Assembly (NCBI GenBank): GCA_000827265.1
Contig: KN834794.1
Coordinates: 428,482-456,107, forward strand
Source: Collybiopsis luxurians FD-317 M1
Taxonomy: Eukaryota > Basidiomycota > Agaricomycetes > Agaricales > Omphalotaceae
Length of the DNA: 27,626 nucleotides
Reading direction: 5' to 3'
Shown: positions 1-9,724 of the stretch, piece by piece
Layout of the letters: the number at the start of each line of letters is the position of its first letter
How positions within the stretch are numbered: the first letter of the stretch is position 1
Translations under genes and position numbers: made by a program
The notes under the pieces: model-generated
Told to the model about the DNA's origin: nothing
The model's database searches: none
The model's input: the letters and a program-made list of their open reading frames with translations, nothing else

Positions 1-1131
1 ATATGGGATGCAGAGACTGGAAATGCTGTAGGAAACCCTCTAAAGGGGCACAATACCTGGGTTCAGTCAGTAGCCTTCTCTCCAGATGGAAGGAGGATTG
101 TGTCAGGATCAGATGACTGGACAGTGAGGATATGGGATGCAGAGACTGGAAATGCTCTAGGAAAGCCTCTAAAGGGGCACAATAGCTGGGTTCAGTACAT
201 TGCCTTCTCTCCAGATGGAAGGAGGATTGTATCAGGATCATTAGACTGCACAGTGAGGATATGGGATGCAGAGACTGGAAATCCTCTAGGAAAGCCTCTA
301 AAGGGGCACAATGATGGGGTTCAGTCAGTAGCCTTCTCTCCAGATGGAAGGAGGATTGTGTCAGGATCATCAGACTGCACAGTGAGGATATGGGATGCAG
401 AGACTGGAAATGCTCTAGGAAAGTCTCTAAAGGGGCACAATCACTGGGTACAGTCAGTAGCCTTCTCTCCAGATGGAACGAGGATTGTGTCAGGATCACA
501 TGACTGCACAGTGGGGATATGGGATGCAGAGACTGGAAATGCTTTAGGAAAACCTCTTAAGGGACCCAATGACTGGGTTCAGTCAGCAGCCTTCTTTCCA
601 GATGGAACAAGGATGGTGTCAGGATCAGATGACTCCACAGTTGCAACACAGGGTGCAGAAACTGAAATTGTTATAGGAGGTGATAGTCATACCATTCCCA
701 CCAACTATTCTGGGTTGATCCCTAGCTATTGTTTGTCATTTTGCTCTCATCCTCTCCATTCTCACTGTCACTCTTATCTCCCTTTTCAGAATGTTTCTAT
801 CCAGAATGATGGTTGGATATGTGGTTCTGATGGATCTCTTCTTCTCTGGATACCCCCTGCATACCAAATGGCACTCACTATCCCTCCTCTGCAATTGGTA
901 ATTTCTAACACCCACTGGGCATCATTGGACATGAGCTCCTTCACTCATGGTCCTGACTGGGCAATGTGTTTAATTAACTTTGATCCTTCCATTGCCTTTT
1001 CGGTACTAAATGTAGATCATGATGGAAATTCACTGATCAAACCATCTTCACCATTACCCTGGGTAAGGAAAATGCAGACCAAGTTCAATAATTTCAAGAA
1101 TGCTGCCTCCAAGGTGAGCTGTATACTTTAA
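1..1131 (+). CDS. WD40-repeat protein, C-terminal part (5' end outside window)
   Basis: The frame is open from base 1, so the gene begins left of the window; the GTG at 100 is not a real start. About six WD40 units of 43 residues cover bases 1 to about 690. Each carries the SGSxDxTVRIWDAETGNALG and GHNxxVQSVAFSPDG blocks of a beta-propeller blade, and the units are nearly identical to one another. A non-repeat C-terminal domain follows (DDSHTIPTNYS, then NDGWICGSDGSLLLWIPP, then DMSSFTHGPDWAMCL). It resembles the tail of agaricomycete WD40/STAND proteins. The last residues overlap a likely splice donor (AAG|GTGAGC, donor at 1114) that is conserved in the right-hand paralogue, so the stop at 1131 may lie in an intron. 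The propeller is probably a ligand-sensing surface. A NACHT or NB-ARC domain may lie upstream, but this is inference only. Confidence 0.85.
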   Translation: MWDAETGNAVGNPLKGHNTWVQSVAFSPDGRRIVSGSDDWTVRIWDAETGNALGKPLKGHNSWVQYIAFSPDGRRIVSGSLDCTVRIWDAETGNPLGKPLKGHNDGVQSVAFSPDGRRIVSGSSDCTVRIWDAETGNALGKSLKGHNHWVQSVAFSPDGTRIVSGSHDCTVGIWDAETGNALGKPLKGPNDWVQSAAFFPDGTRMVSGSDDSTVATQGAETEIVIGGDSHTIPTNYSGLIPSYCLSFCSHPLHSHCHSYLPFQNVSIQNDGWICGSDGSLLLWIPPAYQMALTIPPLQLVISNTHWASLDMSSFTHGPDWAMCLINFDPSIAFSVLNVDHDGNSLIKPSSPLPWVRKMQTKFNNFKNAASKVSCIL

Positions 1132-1604
1132 ACCTATCCATCTATGTCATGTTGTTACTAATTATTCCCTCCATGGACATCCCCAGCACATATCTAGCAC
1201 TACCCATAAGCAGCACAAATCATGATTTTATACCTCTTTTCCTGCCAGCATATTCTTTTTTTGCCTTTTTAAACAGTGACACAGAACTTATGATACCCCA
1301 CTTGTTATAGCCATTCACTCAATCTATATAATATATTGCTATTGCACATGCCCATGATGTCATTGTCCTGTTATTAGCATATCCCTATAACCTATAGCCA
1401 AGTTGCACCAGAAAGTGGGAGAGCCCACTACCTTGAATGGCAATCAAATTGTAGATAACATGTATGGACTTTCAAATAGATTGCATTGAACTAAATACTG
1501 ACAGTCAAGTAAAATTCAAGTTGTAAATTGATGTTAAAACTGTATAGCAAAAGCCAAAAGGTACAGAGTCACTAACTGTCTGCTCTGTCTTTAGAATCAC
1601 CAGT
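1..1604 (+). repeat. Left arm of inverted WD40 segmental duplication
   Basis: This segment is homologous to the reverse complement of 25238-27626. Similarity covers the WD40 coding part and also the 3' noncoding sequence. Shared noncoding blocks include CACAAATCATGATT, TTAGCATATCCCTATA, CTACCTTGAATGGCAATCAA and TTTAGAATCACCAGT. Similarity stops just after 1604. The right arm carries about six more WD40 units than is visible here, because this arm is cut by the window edge. Confidence 0.85.
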
Positions 1605-1791
1605 CAGTACCAGAATGTAACACTTGGCAACTCTGCAGCAAAAGATCAGCAGTCTGCAATGCCAGAGGCCAAATCACAGCCCAGGTAGTATTCAATGGCA
1701 AGGAATTAAACAGGTCAAAAATCCAAGTATTCTCAAGGAAGGCAATTTGATCTAACTTTCTATGTGTAAGTAAATCACAAATTGAGGTATC

Positions 1792-2259
1792 TAGGGTTGT
1801 GCATGGTCGGGTTGGGTCATGAACCCTGGGTTCAATGGGTCAGGGTCGGGTCAGGTCTGGGTCAAAGTTAGGGTTGACCCATGCTGCAAAATACTATCTG
1901 AGCAAGGCACAATAAGTGCAAAATTCATTGATCTAACATATAGTGAACCAACTACCTATTATCCTCAAGCCTAGCTATATAGCAATCCTTATCCCTGGTC
2001 CATAACTTTGCATTGAAGCCAAAGACAGTGTAGTCACCTGACCCAGGTTGTTGAACAACAATTTATTTCCCAGCGCCCACCCCAATGTAGCATCTTATAT
2101 ATGATTACTAAACTGCTCAGCCCTTTCTCAAGCCTGGGCACACTGACCCATGAATCAGATCTGGGGGTCAAGGATCAGCAACATGCTGACCATGACTCTT
2201 CACCTTTGAGCTGGATTGGATCAGGTCATTGGTCAGTGACCCAACCATGCACAACCCTA
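1792..2259. mobile_element. hAT-type MITE, 468 bp
   Basis: The ends are inverted repeats TAGGGTTGTGCATGGT / ACCATGCACAACCCTA. They are flanked by an 8-bp target duplication with one mismatch, GAGGTATC (1784-1791) and GATGTATC (2260-2267). An 8-bp duplication and TAGGG-type ends fit the hAT superfamily. Subterminal sequence is rich in GGGTCA/TGACCC motifs on both sides. There is no credible open reading frame, so the element is non-autonomous and would need a transposase from elsewhere. Confidence 0.8.
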
Positions 2260-2287
2260 GATGTATCCCACAGTGCCAGCTCTATAA

Positions 2288-2512
2288 CATCAGGAAAATG
2301 CCCTAAAACCCAGGCTGGCCAGGGGACACCCCCCAATGCTAGGCAACCTTGGGCTCTCTGAGCATCCTGAGGCCATCTCAAAGCCATTTTCAACTGGCCT
2401 CAGAGGTCCCAGGGAGCCCAGGTCACCCAAAAGATTCTCAGGGATCTTGAGGCTCCCTAGGATTTGGGGGGTGTCTCTGAGCAGCCTGGGCTTCAGGTCA
2501 TTTTTCCTGATG
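2288..2512. mobile_element. Short CATCAGG-family MITE (225 bp), third family copy
   Basis: Both ends begin CATCAGGAAAA and continue about 15 bp later into a CCCAGGC block, as inverted repeats. A 2-bp duplication AA flanks it (2286-2287 and 2513-2514). The interior holds repeated CCCAGG / CCTGAGG-like motifs. It also has an AGGATTTGGGGGGTGTC block that is shared with the long copy at 7523-8465. It looks like an internal-deletion derivative that keeps only the two subterminal zones. Confidence 0.75.
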
Positions 2513-2956
2513 AATTGAGAGATGTTTCAAGGATGACAAGTTATTGGTGATAGCAGCACAGCAAGCCACAAGAGCTGTTGATATGCCTTACATGTGGCTA
2601 CCACTGAAACCTTAATAATGGCATGGTTGTACTCCTACAAGTCCTGGGAGGGCATAGGGGCTGTCCCCCTACCTGACCATTCTTGATCAAAAGTGATATC
2701 TTCACTACCTTGTGAGTACTGTGTTGACTTGATGTGTTAATGAGCCAATGCTAATGTGTGGCAGTACTTGTGCTCTTTTTAGCATGTACATAGCTTTTCC
2801 AGATCATTAAATGTAAAGTATAGTAGCCAAATTAATATAAATTGCAAAATTTAAATCAATTTAAAAATTGCCTGTCTTGGATCAGGCACAAATCATTGCA
2901 GCAGAAACTCGGCATTCCATTCCATGCACTTATAAATATGCCAACATACCAACATG

Positions 2957-3024
2957 ATGTGGTTTTCAGTGGCTAGAGCAATCCAGGCTATATGTAGAGA
3001 CACTGGTTTGAATCCAGTCAGTGC
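2957..3024 (+). other. tRNA-like segment with A- and B-box (possible SINE head)
   Basis: TCAGTGGCTAGAGCA (2966-2980) matches a tRNA D-arm/A-box. GGTTTGAATCC (3004-3014) matches a B-box and lies inside a perfect five-pair T-arm (ACTGG/CCAGT). No complementary 5' acceptor strand for the CAGTGCC that follows the T-arm was found, and the anticodon arm is poor. It is therefore not a functional tRNA; a tRNA pseudogene or the head of a SINE is more likely. Confidence 0.35.
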
Positions 3025-3647
3025 CATTCCCTTCATTACCTATCAAAATCATGCTATCTAGCACTTGGCACTGTACTGTATATGGGCACAGCTGTATTTA
3101 ATATGGGTCATAAGTTAGCTGGCTTACCATATCTGTATCATAAAATCAAACATCAAGAACATTACAGTACAGGAACAGGTCATATATACTTCCTCCAGAA
3201 ACTCCTCAGTAACTGGATCCACAGCTCCCTTCTCTCTCCACAAATCCCAATTCTTTCTTTTCCTCAATGCTCCCGTGATCTGCGGTTGCCGATTTCACAA
3301 CAAGCCCTCAGACTGATCATCCTTGAACATAATAATCCCACCACAGCAGCCCTGAGGCATATTGGTACACCTCCCACAGAAGTATCGAATCTGTAACACT
3401 ATTATAACCACGGTGTCGCTGCCTGAACTATTGTCAAATTACTAATCGCCATCTGCACATCTAACCTCGTATGTGTACAGAAAATAATGAAGTTTGGCCT
3501 GCTCAGGCTGCTTTTGTATTGACCCATGCACTGACATTTCTTTGAAAAAGAATCTGGCAGCTGTTTAGGATATTTGCTGTTGAAGGGAGCGTGAGACATT
3601 TTTTCATTACTAATATTGGCGCTATCCATAATTTCTACCTGCCACTG

Positions 3648-3673
3648 CTATGGAAAGCCGGAAGGCCTCGCTC
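3648..3673 (+). repeat. 26-bp inverted repeat partner of 11587-11612
   Basis: This stretch is exactly the reverse complement of 11587-11612. It contains AAAGCCGGAAGGCCTCGCTC. The surrounding sequence is only weakly similar, so this is probably the best-kept remnant of a dispersed repeat. Its identity is unknown. Confidence 0.5.
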
Positions 3674-5619
3674 TCAAGCGAGTGATCCGCTGATGGTAAC
3701 GTACAGGGACCCATGTCACTCTGTTCAGCACTTGATAATATCAATTAATTTGATGCACATTGCTATATTAAACTGACCCTCGGAGGAGGGTCTTGCGGTG
3801 TAGAAAAGGCCCAAAAGTTGAGTAAATTTGTGAAAATGATATCTAGCTCTCACTCCTCTGGTATCTTTTACTACTAAATTGTTAGTGCTGCACTTGCAGC
3901 TGTCCACTACTCTCATCCAGATGCAATTAGTAATTACAAAGTAAGTGGAGTACAGTAGACTCATCTACTGTAGTTAGGACCAGCTTTGTATCTACTATCA
4001 TAATCTGTACCCAGTAAGGGAACTTGTATTATACTTGTACAAGTCCAGAACGAAGTGTAGGAATCGTCCTTTTGAAGGGTGTTGTCATCCTTGTGCTGAC
4101 CAATTGCTTATATATTTTGCCATATTGGGAACATCCAGTTTCATCTGCTCCTCGGGTCTTTACAGCTCGTTGCACCAACCTTGCGCAACACCTTTCTATC
4201 ATCTAGGAGCCTTCATCTGCTCCGATCACTTAGCGTTCGAACCACACGGGGTGTTTAGCTAGTGAGAATCAACTGTACAGTTGTTTATATATTTGAGAGC
4301 AAGAAAAATGCATGAAAAGTGCATGAAAAGAAAAAGAAAGGTAACAGTAGGATTTTGCTAGAACTGCCCAATTCAATGTCAATGGACCTTCATTAAGCTT
4401 CTTCGTGCACATCTATGTGCTTGTAAGTTTGGTTTCTATGTCCACACTGCATAGGTTCTGATTTGTGACTGCATGACAGGTGGTATCCGGACTTGTACAT
4501 TGCTGTGCAAAGCCTCGTGGCGGCCCTCTCTCTCACATCAAAGTTCACATATTTTAGCATATACCTCTGAAAGATTTAATCCACCCCACAGAAAAATTAG
4601 GAAAAGGCCATAAAAAAATCCTTGATCAGTAAACTCAGGATAGATAAGATGAATCCGAGAAGAGCAAAAGACAAGAACTTAGGGAGAACCAAGGTGAGAT
4701 AATTGGAAATGACTCACAGCATCCTCTCTGAATTTCTCAATAGCTGCACAATGTGAATCATGATACATTATTCCATTTGATTGAAAATCAGCGCAAAAGC
4801 AAGCAGCTGATCTTTTGATGCCCAAACTGCCTGTGGCTTTTGATAGTCACTTGAAGAGATGAAATTATTGGTGCAACTTACAAGCAAGATCATCAATATC
4901 TTGTATATATGCAGGCAAAGACCAACAAAGAGCAGAACTGGACCCTGAATTTACTGTGTCTGGACTAGCAATTTCTAGTTCAGGTGCTAACAAATGTATT
5001 AAATTCAGTGAGGACTTCCTCTCCACCCTGGCAGAATATTGACAATGAAGTAATGAAGCCACCCTTGCTCATTGATCCCCTTATAGGAATTAGACTTTAT
5101 AAACCCTCACATAAATTGTACTTGCAATGTTCATACAGCCGACTTCCTACCAAAAGTGACCACTGATATAATACGAGCACTATTTCTCTCCTTGCATACA
5201 AAGGTCTATGACTATTTCATAATGTTCTAATGCTTTGGCAAAGAAAGTAAGGCAAGAGATTCCAGTCATTAACTCTCCAATTTCTACTTCTGCAAACTGA
5301 TGATTCCCTTGATACATGATAATTTCTGTTAGACAATGTGCAGAGATCTCGAGGGAATCGGCAAACATCCATTGTATAATTAACATACCATGTGTATAGA
5401 GTCAATGGAGATAAAATGTATGAAACAATGGATATATATTACGGAGCGGCCAGTCAAACAATGGTTGAACACTGCTTCTCAACTATTATCTTCATTTGAT
5501 CACTACCCTTATAAAGCCAACATGTACTAGATCAGAGTAACTTGAAGCTTCCTGTGAATTGAGGCATTATCATCATCACTTTGCCAGTATCTATTCTATA
5601 AAGCTCTCTACATGCCTTC

Positions 5620-5949
5620 TGTTGAGGTATATGCTGTTCATACCCCTAATGGACTTTTACTTACTATATTTAGTACTCAATTACTTAATACATTTCTGAT
5701 CTTTAGTTACTGTGTAACTACTTATTTGGCTTTCTCCTATTTCTTTTCTTTACCCTCTCTTCTTTACTCTACAAGTATGATACTGACCTACTGCCCTTCA
5801 TTGTGAGTTATTTATATGTAGCATATACCTGGCATCTAACTGATGTACCTAGTATATATTATTTCTTATTCTAGGTACTATTCACTTTCCTTATTGCTGA
5901 ATACCTTCATTTATATATTATTTCTTATTCTAGAACCCTGCACCTAACA
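5620..5949 (+). repeat. 5' LTR of copia element (330 bp)
   Basis: The LTR runs from TGTTGAGG to CACCTAACA and matches the 3' LTR at 9448-9719. The 5-bp target duplication CCTTC precedes it (5615-5619) and recurs after the 3' LTR (9720-9724). It is longer than the 3' LTR because of an extra 59-bp segment that ends in a second copy of TATTATTTCTTATTCTAG. Otherwise it differs from the 3' LTR by one T indel and nine substitutions at five dinucleotides. Confidence 0.92.
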
Positions 5950-5962
5950 GGTTATGGGCCCC
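5950..5962 (+). promoter_or_regulatory. Primer-binding site, initiator-tRNA(Met) half-molecule type
   Basis: GGTTATGGGCCCC directly follows the 5' LTR. It closely matches the site used by Drosophila copia, which primes from an internal part of the initiator tRNA(Met) near the anticodon rather than from the tRNA 3' end. The assignment rests on this resemblance. The first ATG (5954) lies inside this site, so gag more likely starts at 5966. Confidence 0.6.
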
Positions 5963-5965
5963 GCC

Positions 5966-8900
5966 ATGATGATGACCAAAACTTCTTACAAACATGACAT
6001 TCTCCCAAAGCTCGCTGATGATGGTTCCAACTGGCACAGCTGGAAAGAAAAGGTCTACATGAACATTGTCAGCAAGCCTGGACTTTGTTGACATATTACT
6101 GGATGAGTCACCCAACCTACTGAACCTGTTCTCAAAGGCACAATCTGGTACTCAAGCAGCACCACAACTGTGGTTACACTAGCTGACACTGAAGTTGACA
6201 AGATCAAAACTGAACTCAATACCTACCATCAATGTGAAGTGCAGATTAAGGACATTATCTAAATCACATCAAGGGTGCCAGCTCTGCTGCCAACACTTGG
6301 AATAAACTTTGTGTTCTATTCGAAAAGAAAGGGGATCTTGTCCATACCTCTGTTCTCGGCACTCTCCAAGCCACTCAATGTGGTGAAGACAATGATGTCC
6401 AAGAGCATTTCAATACTATGGACAACCTCTGTCAGTGTTTATCTTCCATGGGACATCCACTGCCTACTGGAACATATATTGCCTACTTTAAACTCTCCCT
6501 TCCACCTACATATCATGCCATCACTCAAGCTGTTACTGCTGGCATTAATTCAACTGGTGGGACAGTAACTGTATCATCTATCACCTCTCCTATTCTTGAG
6601 GAGTATGGTGGTTGCATTGCACAAAAGACAGCTAATAAGGCACTTCAGAATGCAGCTATGATTGTTGACAAAAATGACTTACCATCTCAATCCTCTGTCC
6701 CCAATCCATCTCCTGAAACTCACACCACTAGACAACGACCTCCTCCTGGCTATTACAAGAATCTTGTGGCTGGCAGGACCACAGGACTAGCTGAATTCAA
6801 TGAAGCATTTGAAGCCCTTCTAGCCAAAACCAAACAAGACAATGACGAGGACCTCATCTTCAATAAACTTGCTGAACTTGCATTTGCAGCAGTGAACAGC
6901 ACTCCCTCCACTATTGCTCAAGCTCTGTCTGGTCCTGAAAAAGATGCCTGGGCTGAGGCATACAAAAATGAAATTGATCACCTCAAAACTTACCAAACCT
7001 TTGATATAGTCAAGAGACTGTGCAACGGCACCAATGTTGCTAAATGTGTTGTAGCTCTACATCAGAAGCTCAGACCAGACTGCAATATTTCGAAGTATAA
7101 AGCTCAGATTTGTGTTGGCAGTTACAGCCAAGTGTTTGGTGTTGACTTCGACAAAACCTTCACCCCCATTGTTTGCAAATCTTCCCTTCAAATCCTATTT
7201 GCATATGGAGCATCAAAAGGTGCCTTCATTGAACAAATCAATGTAGAAAGTGCCTACCTTCAAGCTAATCTTCACCACATCATATATATGGACCTTCCCC
7301 CATTCCTCATTGACTACTACTCCCCTAAGTCTGACATCTCCTGCATCAAAAATCCAGTCTGTTGACTCAAACATCCACTGTACAGAAGCTGTCAAGGTGC
7401 CAAGGAATGGTACAACAAGAATTGCAGCATCCTTGTCAACACCATGAAGTTCAAAACCAGTACAGCCGATCCATGCATGTTCCACAAGAAAGATGGGAAG
7501 ATGTATGTTTCACTGGGAGTTGCATCAGGAAAAGTACCTTAAGCCCAGGCAAATAGAGGAAGCCTGAGAGTGCCCAGGAAAATGGTCAAATTTTAGAAAC
7601 CCTCAGGCTCTCTCAGGTACTCCAAGTTGCTTAGGCTGCTTAGGCTTCCCAGGTTTTGGGCCAATTTCTAGGCTCCCTGGAAGATATTTTAAAATAACCT
7701 GAGAGCCCCTGAGGGCTTCCTGGGGCTCCCTGGGGCTCCCTGAGGATCCCAGGAGCAGAGATATTGTAAATGATACAAATCATGCAAAATTACATTGCAA
7801 ATATACAGTTATGCATTATTCTTGTATAAATGCACAACCAGAACATATATTTGGTGAGAACTATGCAGAGGTTTTCACTTTTTTGATGAATCACATGATG
7901 AGCTCACTGTGAACTGTCTACAATCAAAAACATTTTCCTATGGTCCAAACATGCATAATATTATTATAACTTATTGTATGTATACTATGTACATATGTAT
8001 AGGCTTTGTACTACACAAATATACTGTGCTCAAGGATGTTAAGTCAATACAGAGCTTACATTAGTATCATAAACTGTACTTAAAGTATAATAACTGACTA
8101 ATAAAACTGAAGTAATAGGTAACAATGAATAATTACAGCTATATAATAAAATACAATACTACAGTACATTAAAAGCAATACAAGAGTAGGATATACAGAG
8201 TAGAGTAAGTAGAAGAACAGATGAAAGTATATTTTATTATTTTACATTTATATATTGAAGCCTCAGGACACCTGAAAGATCCCCAGGGATCTTCAGGGCT
8301 GCCTCAAGGATCCCCAGGGACTCTCAGACTCCACAGGATTTGGGGGGTGTCCCTTGGCATCCTGGGCAGCCTATGTAGCCTAGGACTCCTGAGAAGCCTT
8401 AAACTGCCTGAGGACAACCCATAACAACCTATATGTGCCTGGGCTATAGGGACTTTTTCCTGATGTGCCACCAATGACTTTTCCATAGTCACAGACTGTA
8501 GGGTGACATCAAGGGGATTTGTGGTTGAGTATCAAGGAAGAATTAATATAACTGAGCTCAGAAGCATCAGTTGGCTGCTGGGAATGACAGTAACTTGGGA
8601 CTATGAATGCCAAACAATCAGGTTAGCTCAAAAAGCCTATATGCAAACTATAATTGAAAGAATGGGACTTACCAATGCAAATCCCATTTCCACTCCTTTG
8701 GAACTGGGCATCAACCTCACTCCTGGATCTGTGGGCATTTCAGCTGAAATGCTGTCAACTGAGGATGCAGCTCAGTACAGAATGGGAGTGGGCTCTCTGA
8801 TTTACCTTTCTGACAGCTCTCATCCTGATATCACCTTTTTGGTATCTGTTCTTTCCTGCTATATGTCAAGTCCAACATCCACACACATGAAGGCCCTAAA

Positions 8901-9429
8901 ATGCATTGTTTGTTACATTCTTGGAATGCTCAATATGGGATTAGAGTTGGGAGGCAAAAAACTCATCATAGAAGCCTATTCAGATGCTGATTTCACTTCT
9001 GACTTAGATTGTAAGTCTGTCAGCGGCTACATTTTCTTTTTCAGCCAAGGCATTGTCTCGTGGTCCTCCAAGAAGCAGGATCTCATTACTCAATTGACGA
9101 CAGAGTCTGAATACATTGCCTTGAGTCACGCCACAAAAGAAATCCTGTGGTGCCACAAACTCCTATGCAAACTTGTTCCCTCTCTTGTCCAGGGACCCAC
9201 TACTCTTTACTGCGACAATCAAAGTGCCATTCACCTTAGCTCTGATGCCACTTTCCATATGCATACCAAACATATCGATATTTGCTTTCAATCTGTTTGC
9301 GAAAATGTTGAACAATGCGAAATTGATGTTGTTTATATTCCTACAGATCAAATGGTCACTGACTGCATGACCAAATCACTCAGTCGCATCCGATTCATCC
9401 ATTTCTGCAAAGCTATGGGTGTTGAGTAA
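5966..9429 (+). pseudogene. Copia gag-pol, deleted, non-autonomous and interrupted
   Basis: Gag (UBN2 type) begins at the ATG triplet at 5966; NWHSWKEKVY is visible. In-frame TGA codons follow near 6087 and 6102, and the frame shifts near 6258 before FEKKGDLVHTSVLGTLQA and NTMDNLCQCL. Near 6660 gag runs directly into the linker before reverse transcriptase (LPSQSSVPNP). The zinc knuckle, protease and integrase are therefore deleted. RVT_2 follows (FGVDFDKTFTPIV, NVESAYLQANL, IYMDLPP), with a TGA at 7363-7365 and then GAKEWYNKNCSIL. A MITE-like element (7523-8465) splits the frame just before the catalytic aspartates, which read TND rather than VDD. RNase H is complete from 8503 to the TAA at 9427: YSDADFTSD, TTESEYIAL and YCDNQSAI carry the acidic residues. 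No enzyme could be made. Confidence 0.9.
7523..8465 (+). mobile_element. CATCAGG-family element, long copy 1 (943 bp) inside copia RT
   Basis: The ends are imperfect inverted repeats of about 30 bp: CATCAGGAAAAGTACCTTAA at the left, and CATCAGGAAAAAGTCCCTAT at the right read in reverse. Both continue into CCCAGGCA. The flanking 2-bp duplication is TG (7521-7522, 8466-8467). Element plus one TG is 945 bp, so removing it restores the copia frame. The outer 200-230 bp at each end are dense in CCTGAGG/CCCAGG-like motifs. The central 500 bp are AT-rich and have no coding signal. It is homologous along its length to the reverse complement of 23223-24105. Confidence 0.85.
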
Positions 9430-9435
9430 GTGCAC

Positions 9436-9447
9436 AGTGAGGGGGAG
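9436..9447 (+). promoter_or_regulatory. Polypurine tract of copia element
   Basis: The purine run GTGAGGGGGAG lies immediately before the 3' LTR, where plus-strand priming is expected. It sits seven bases after the pol stop codon. Confidence 0.75.
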
Positions 9448-9719
9448 TGTTGAGGTATACACTGTTCATACCCCTAATGGACTTTTTACTTACTATATTT
9501 AGTACTCAATTACTTAATATGTTTCCGATCTTTAGTTACCATGTAACTACTTATTTGGCTTTCTCCTATTTCTTTTCTTTACCCTCTCTTCTTTACTCTA
9601 CAAGTACAATACTGACCTACTGCCCTTCATTGTGAGTTATTTATATGTAGCATATACCTGGCATCTAACTGATGTACCTAGTATATATTATTTCTTATTC
9701 TAGAACCCTGCACCTAACA
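9448..9719 (+). repeat. 3' LTR of copia element (272 bp)
   Basis: The LTR runs from TGTTGAGG to CACCTAACA and is followed by the target duplication CCTTC (9720-9724). It lacks the 59-bp segment present in the 5' LTR. Substitutions relative to the 5' LTR are at 9460-9461, 9520-9521, 9526, 9540-9541 and 9607-9608. Each is TG versus CA, or CG versus TG. Confidence 0.92.
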
Positions 9720-9724
9720 CCTTC

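Larger units (their letters stand above)
2515..5614. other. Gene-free stretch between MITE and copia element
   Basis: No protein-coding region can be supported here; open frames are short and lack recognisable motifs or codon signal. It is AT-rich with scattered short repeats, for example two tandem GTGCATGAAAAG-like units near 4308-4330. A tRNA-like segment at 2957-3024 and a 26-bp inverted match (3648-3673) to 11587-11612 are described separately. Confidence 0.5.

Noticed and set aside
100..102. GTG at 100 as start of the left WD40 gene
   Set aside because: The same frame is open and encodes WD40 sequence from base 1, so the gene starts outside the window. The same reasoning rejects a start at 27607 for the right gene.
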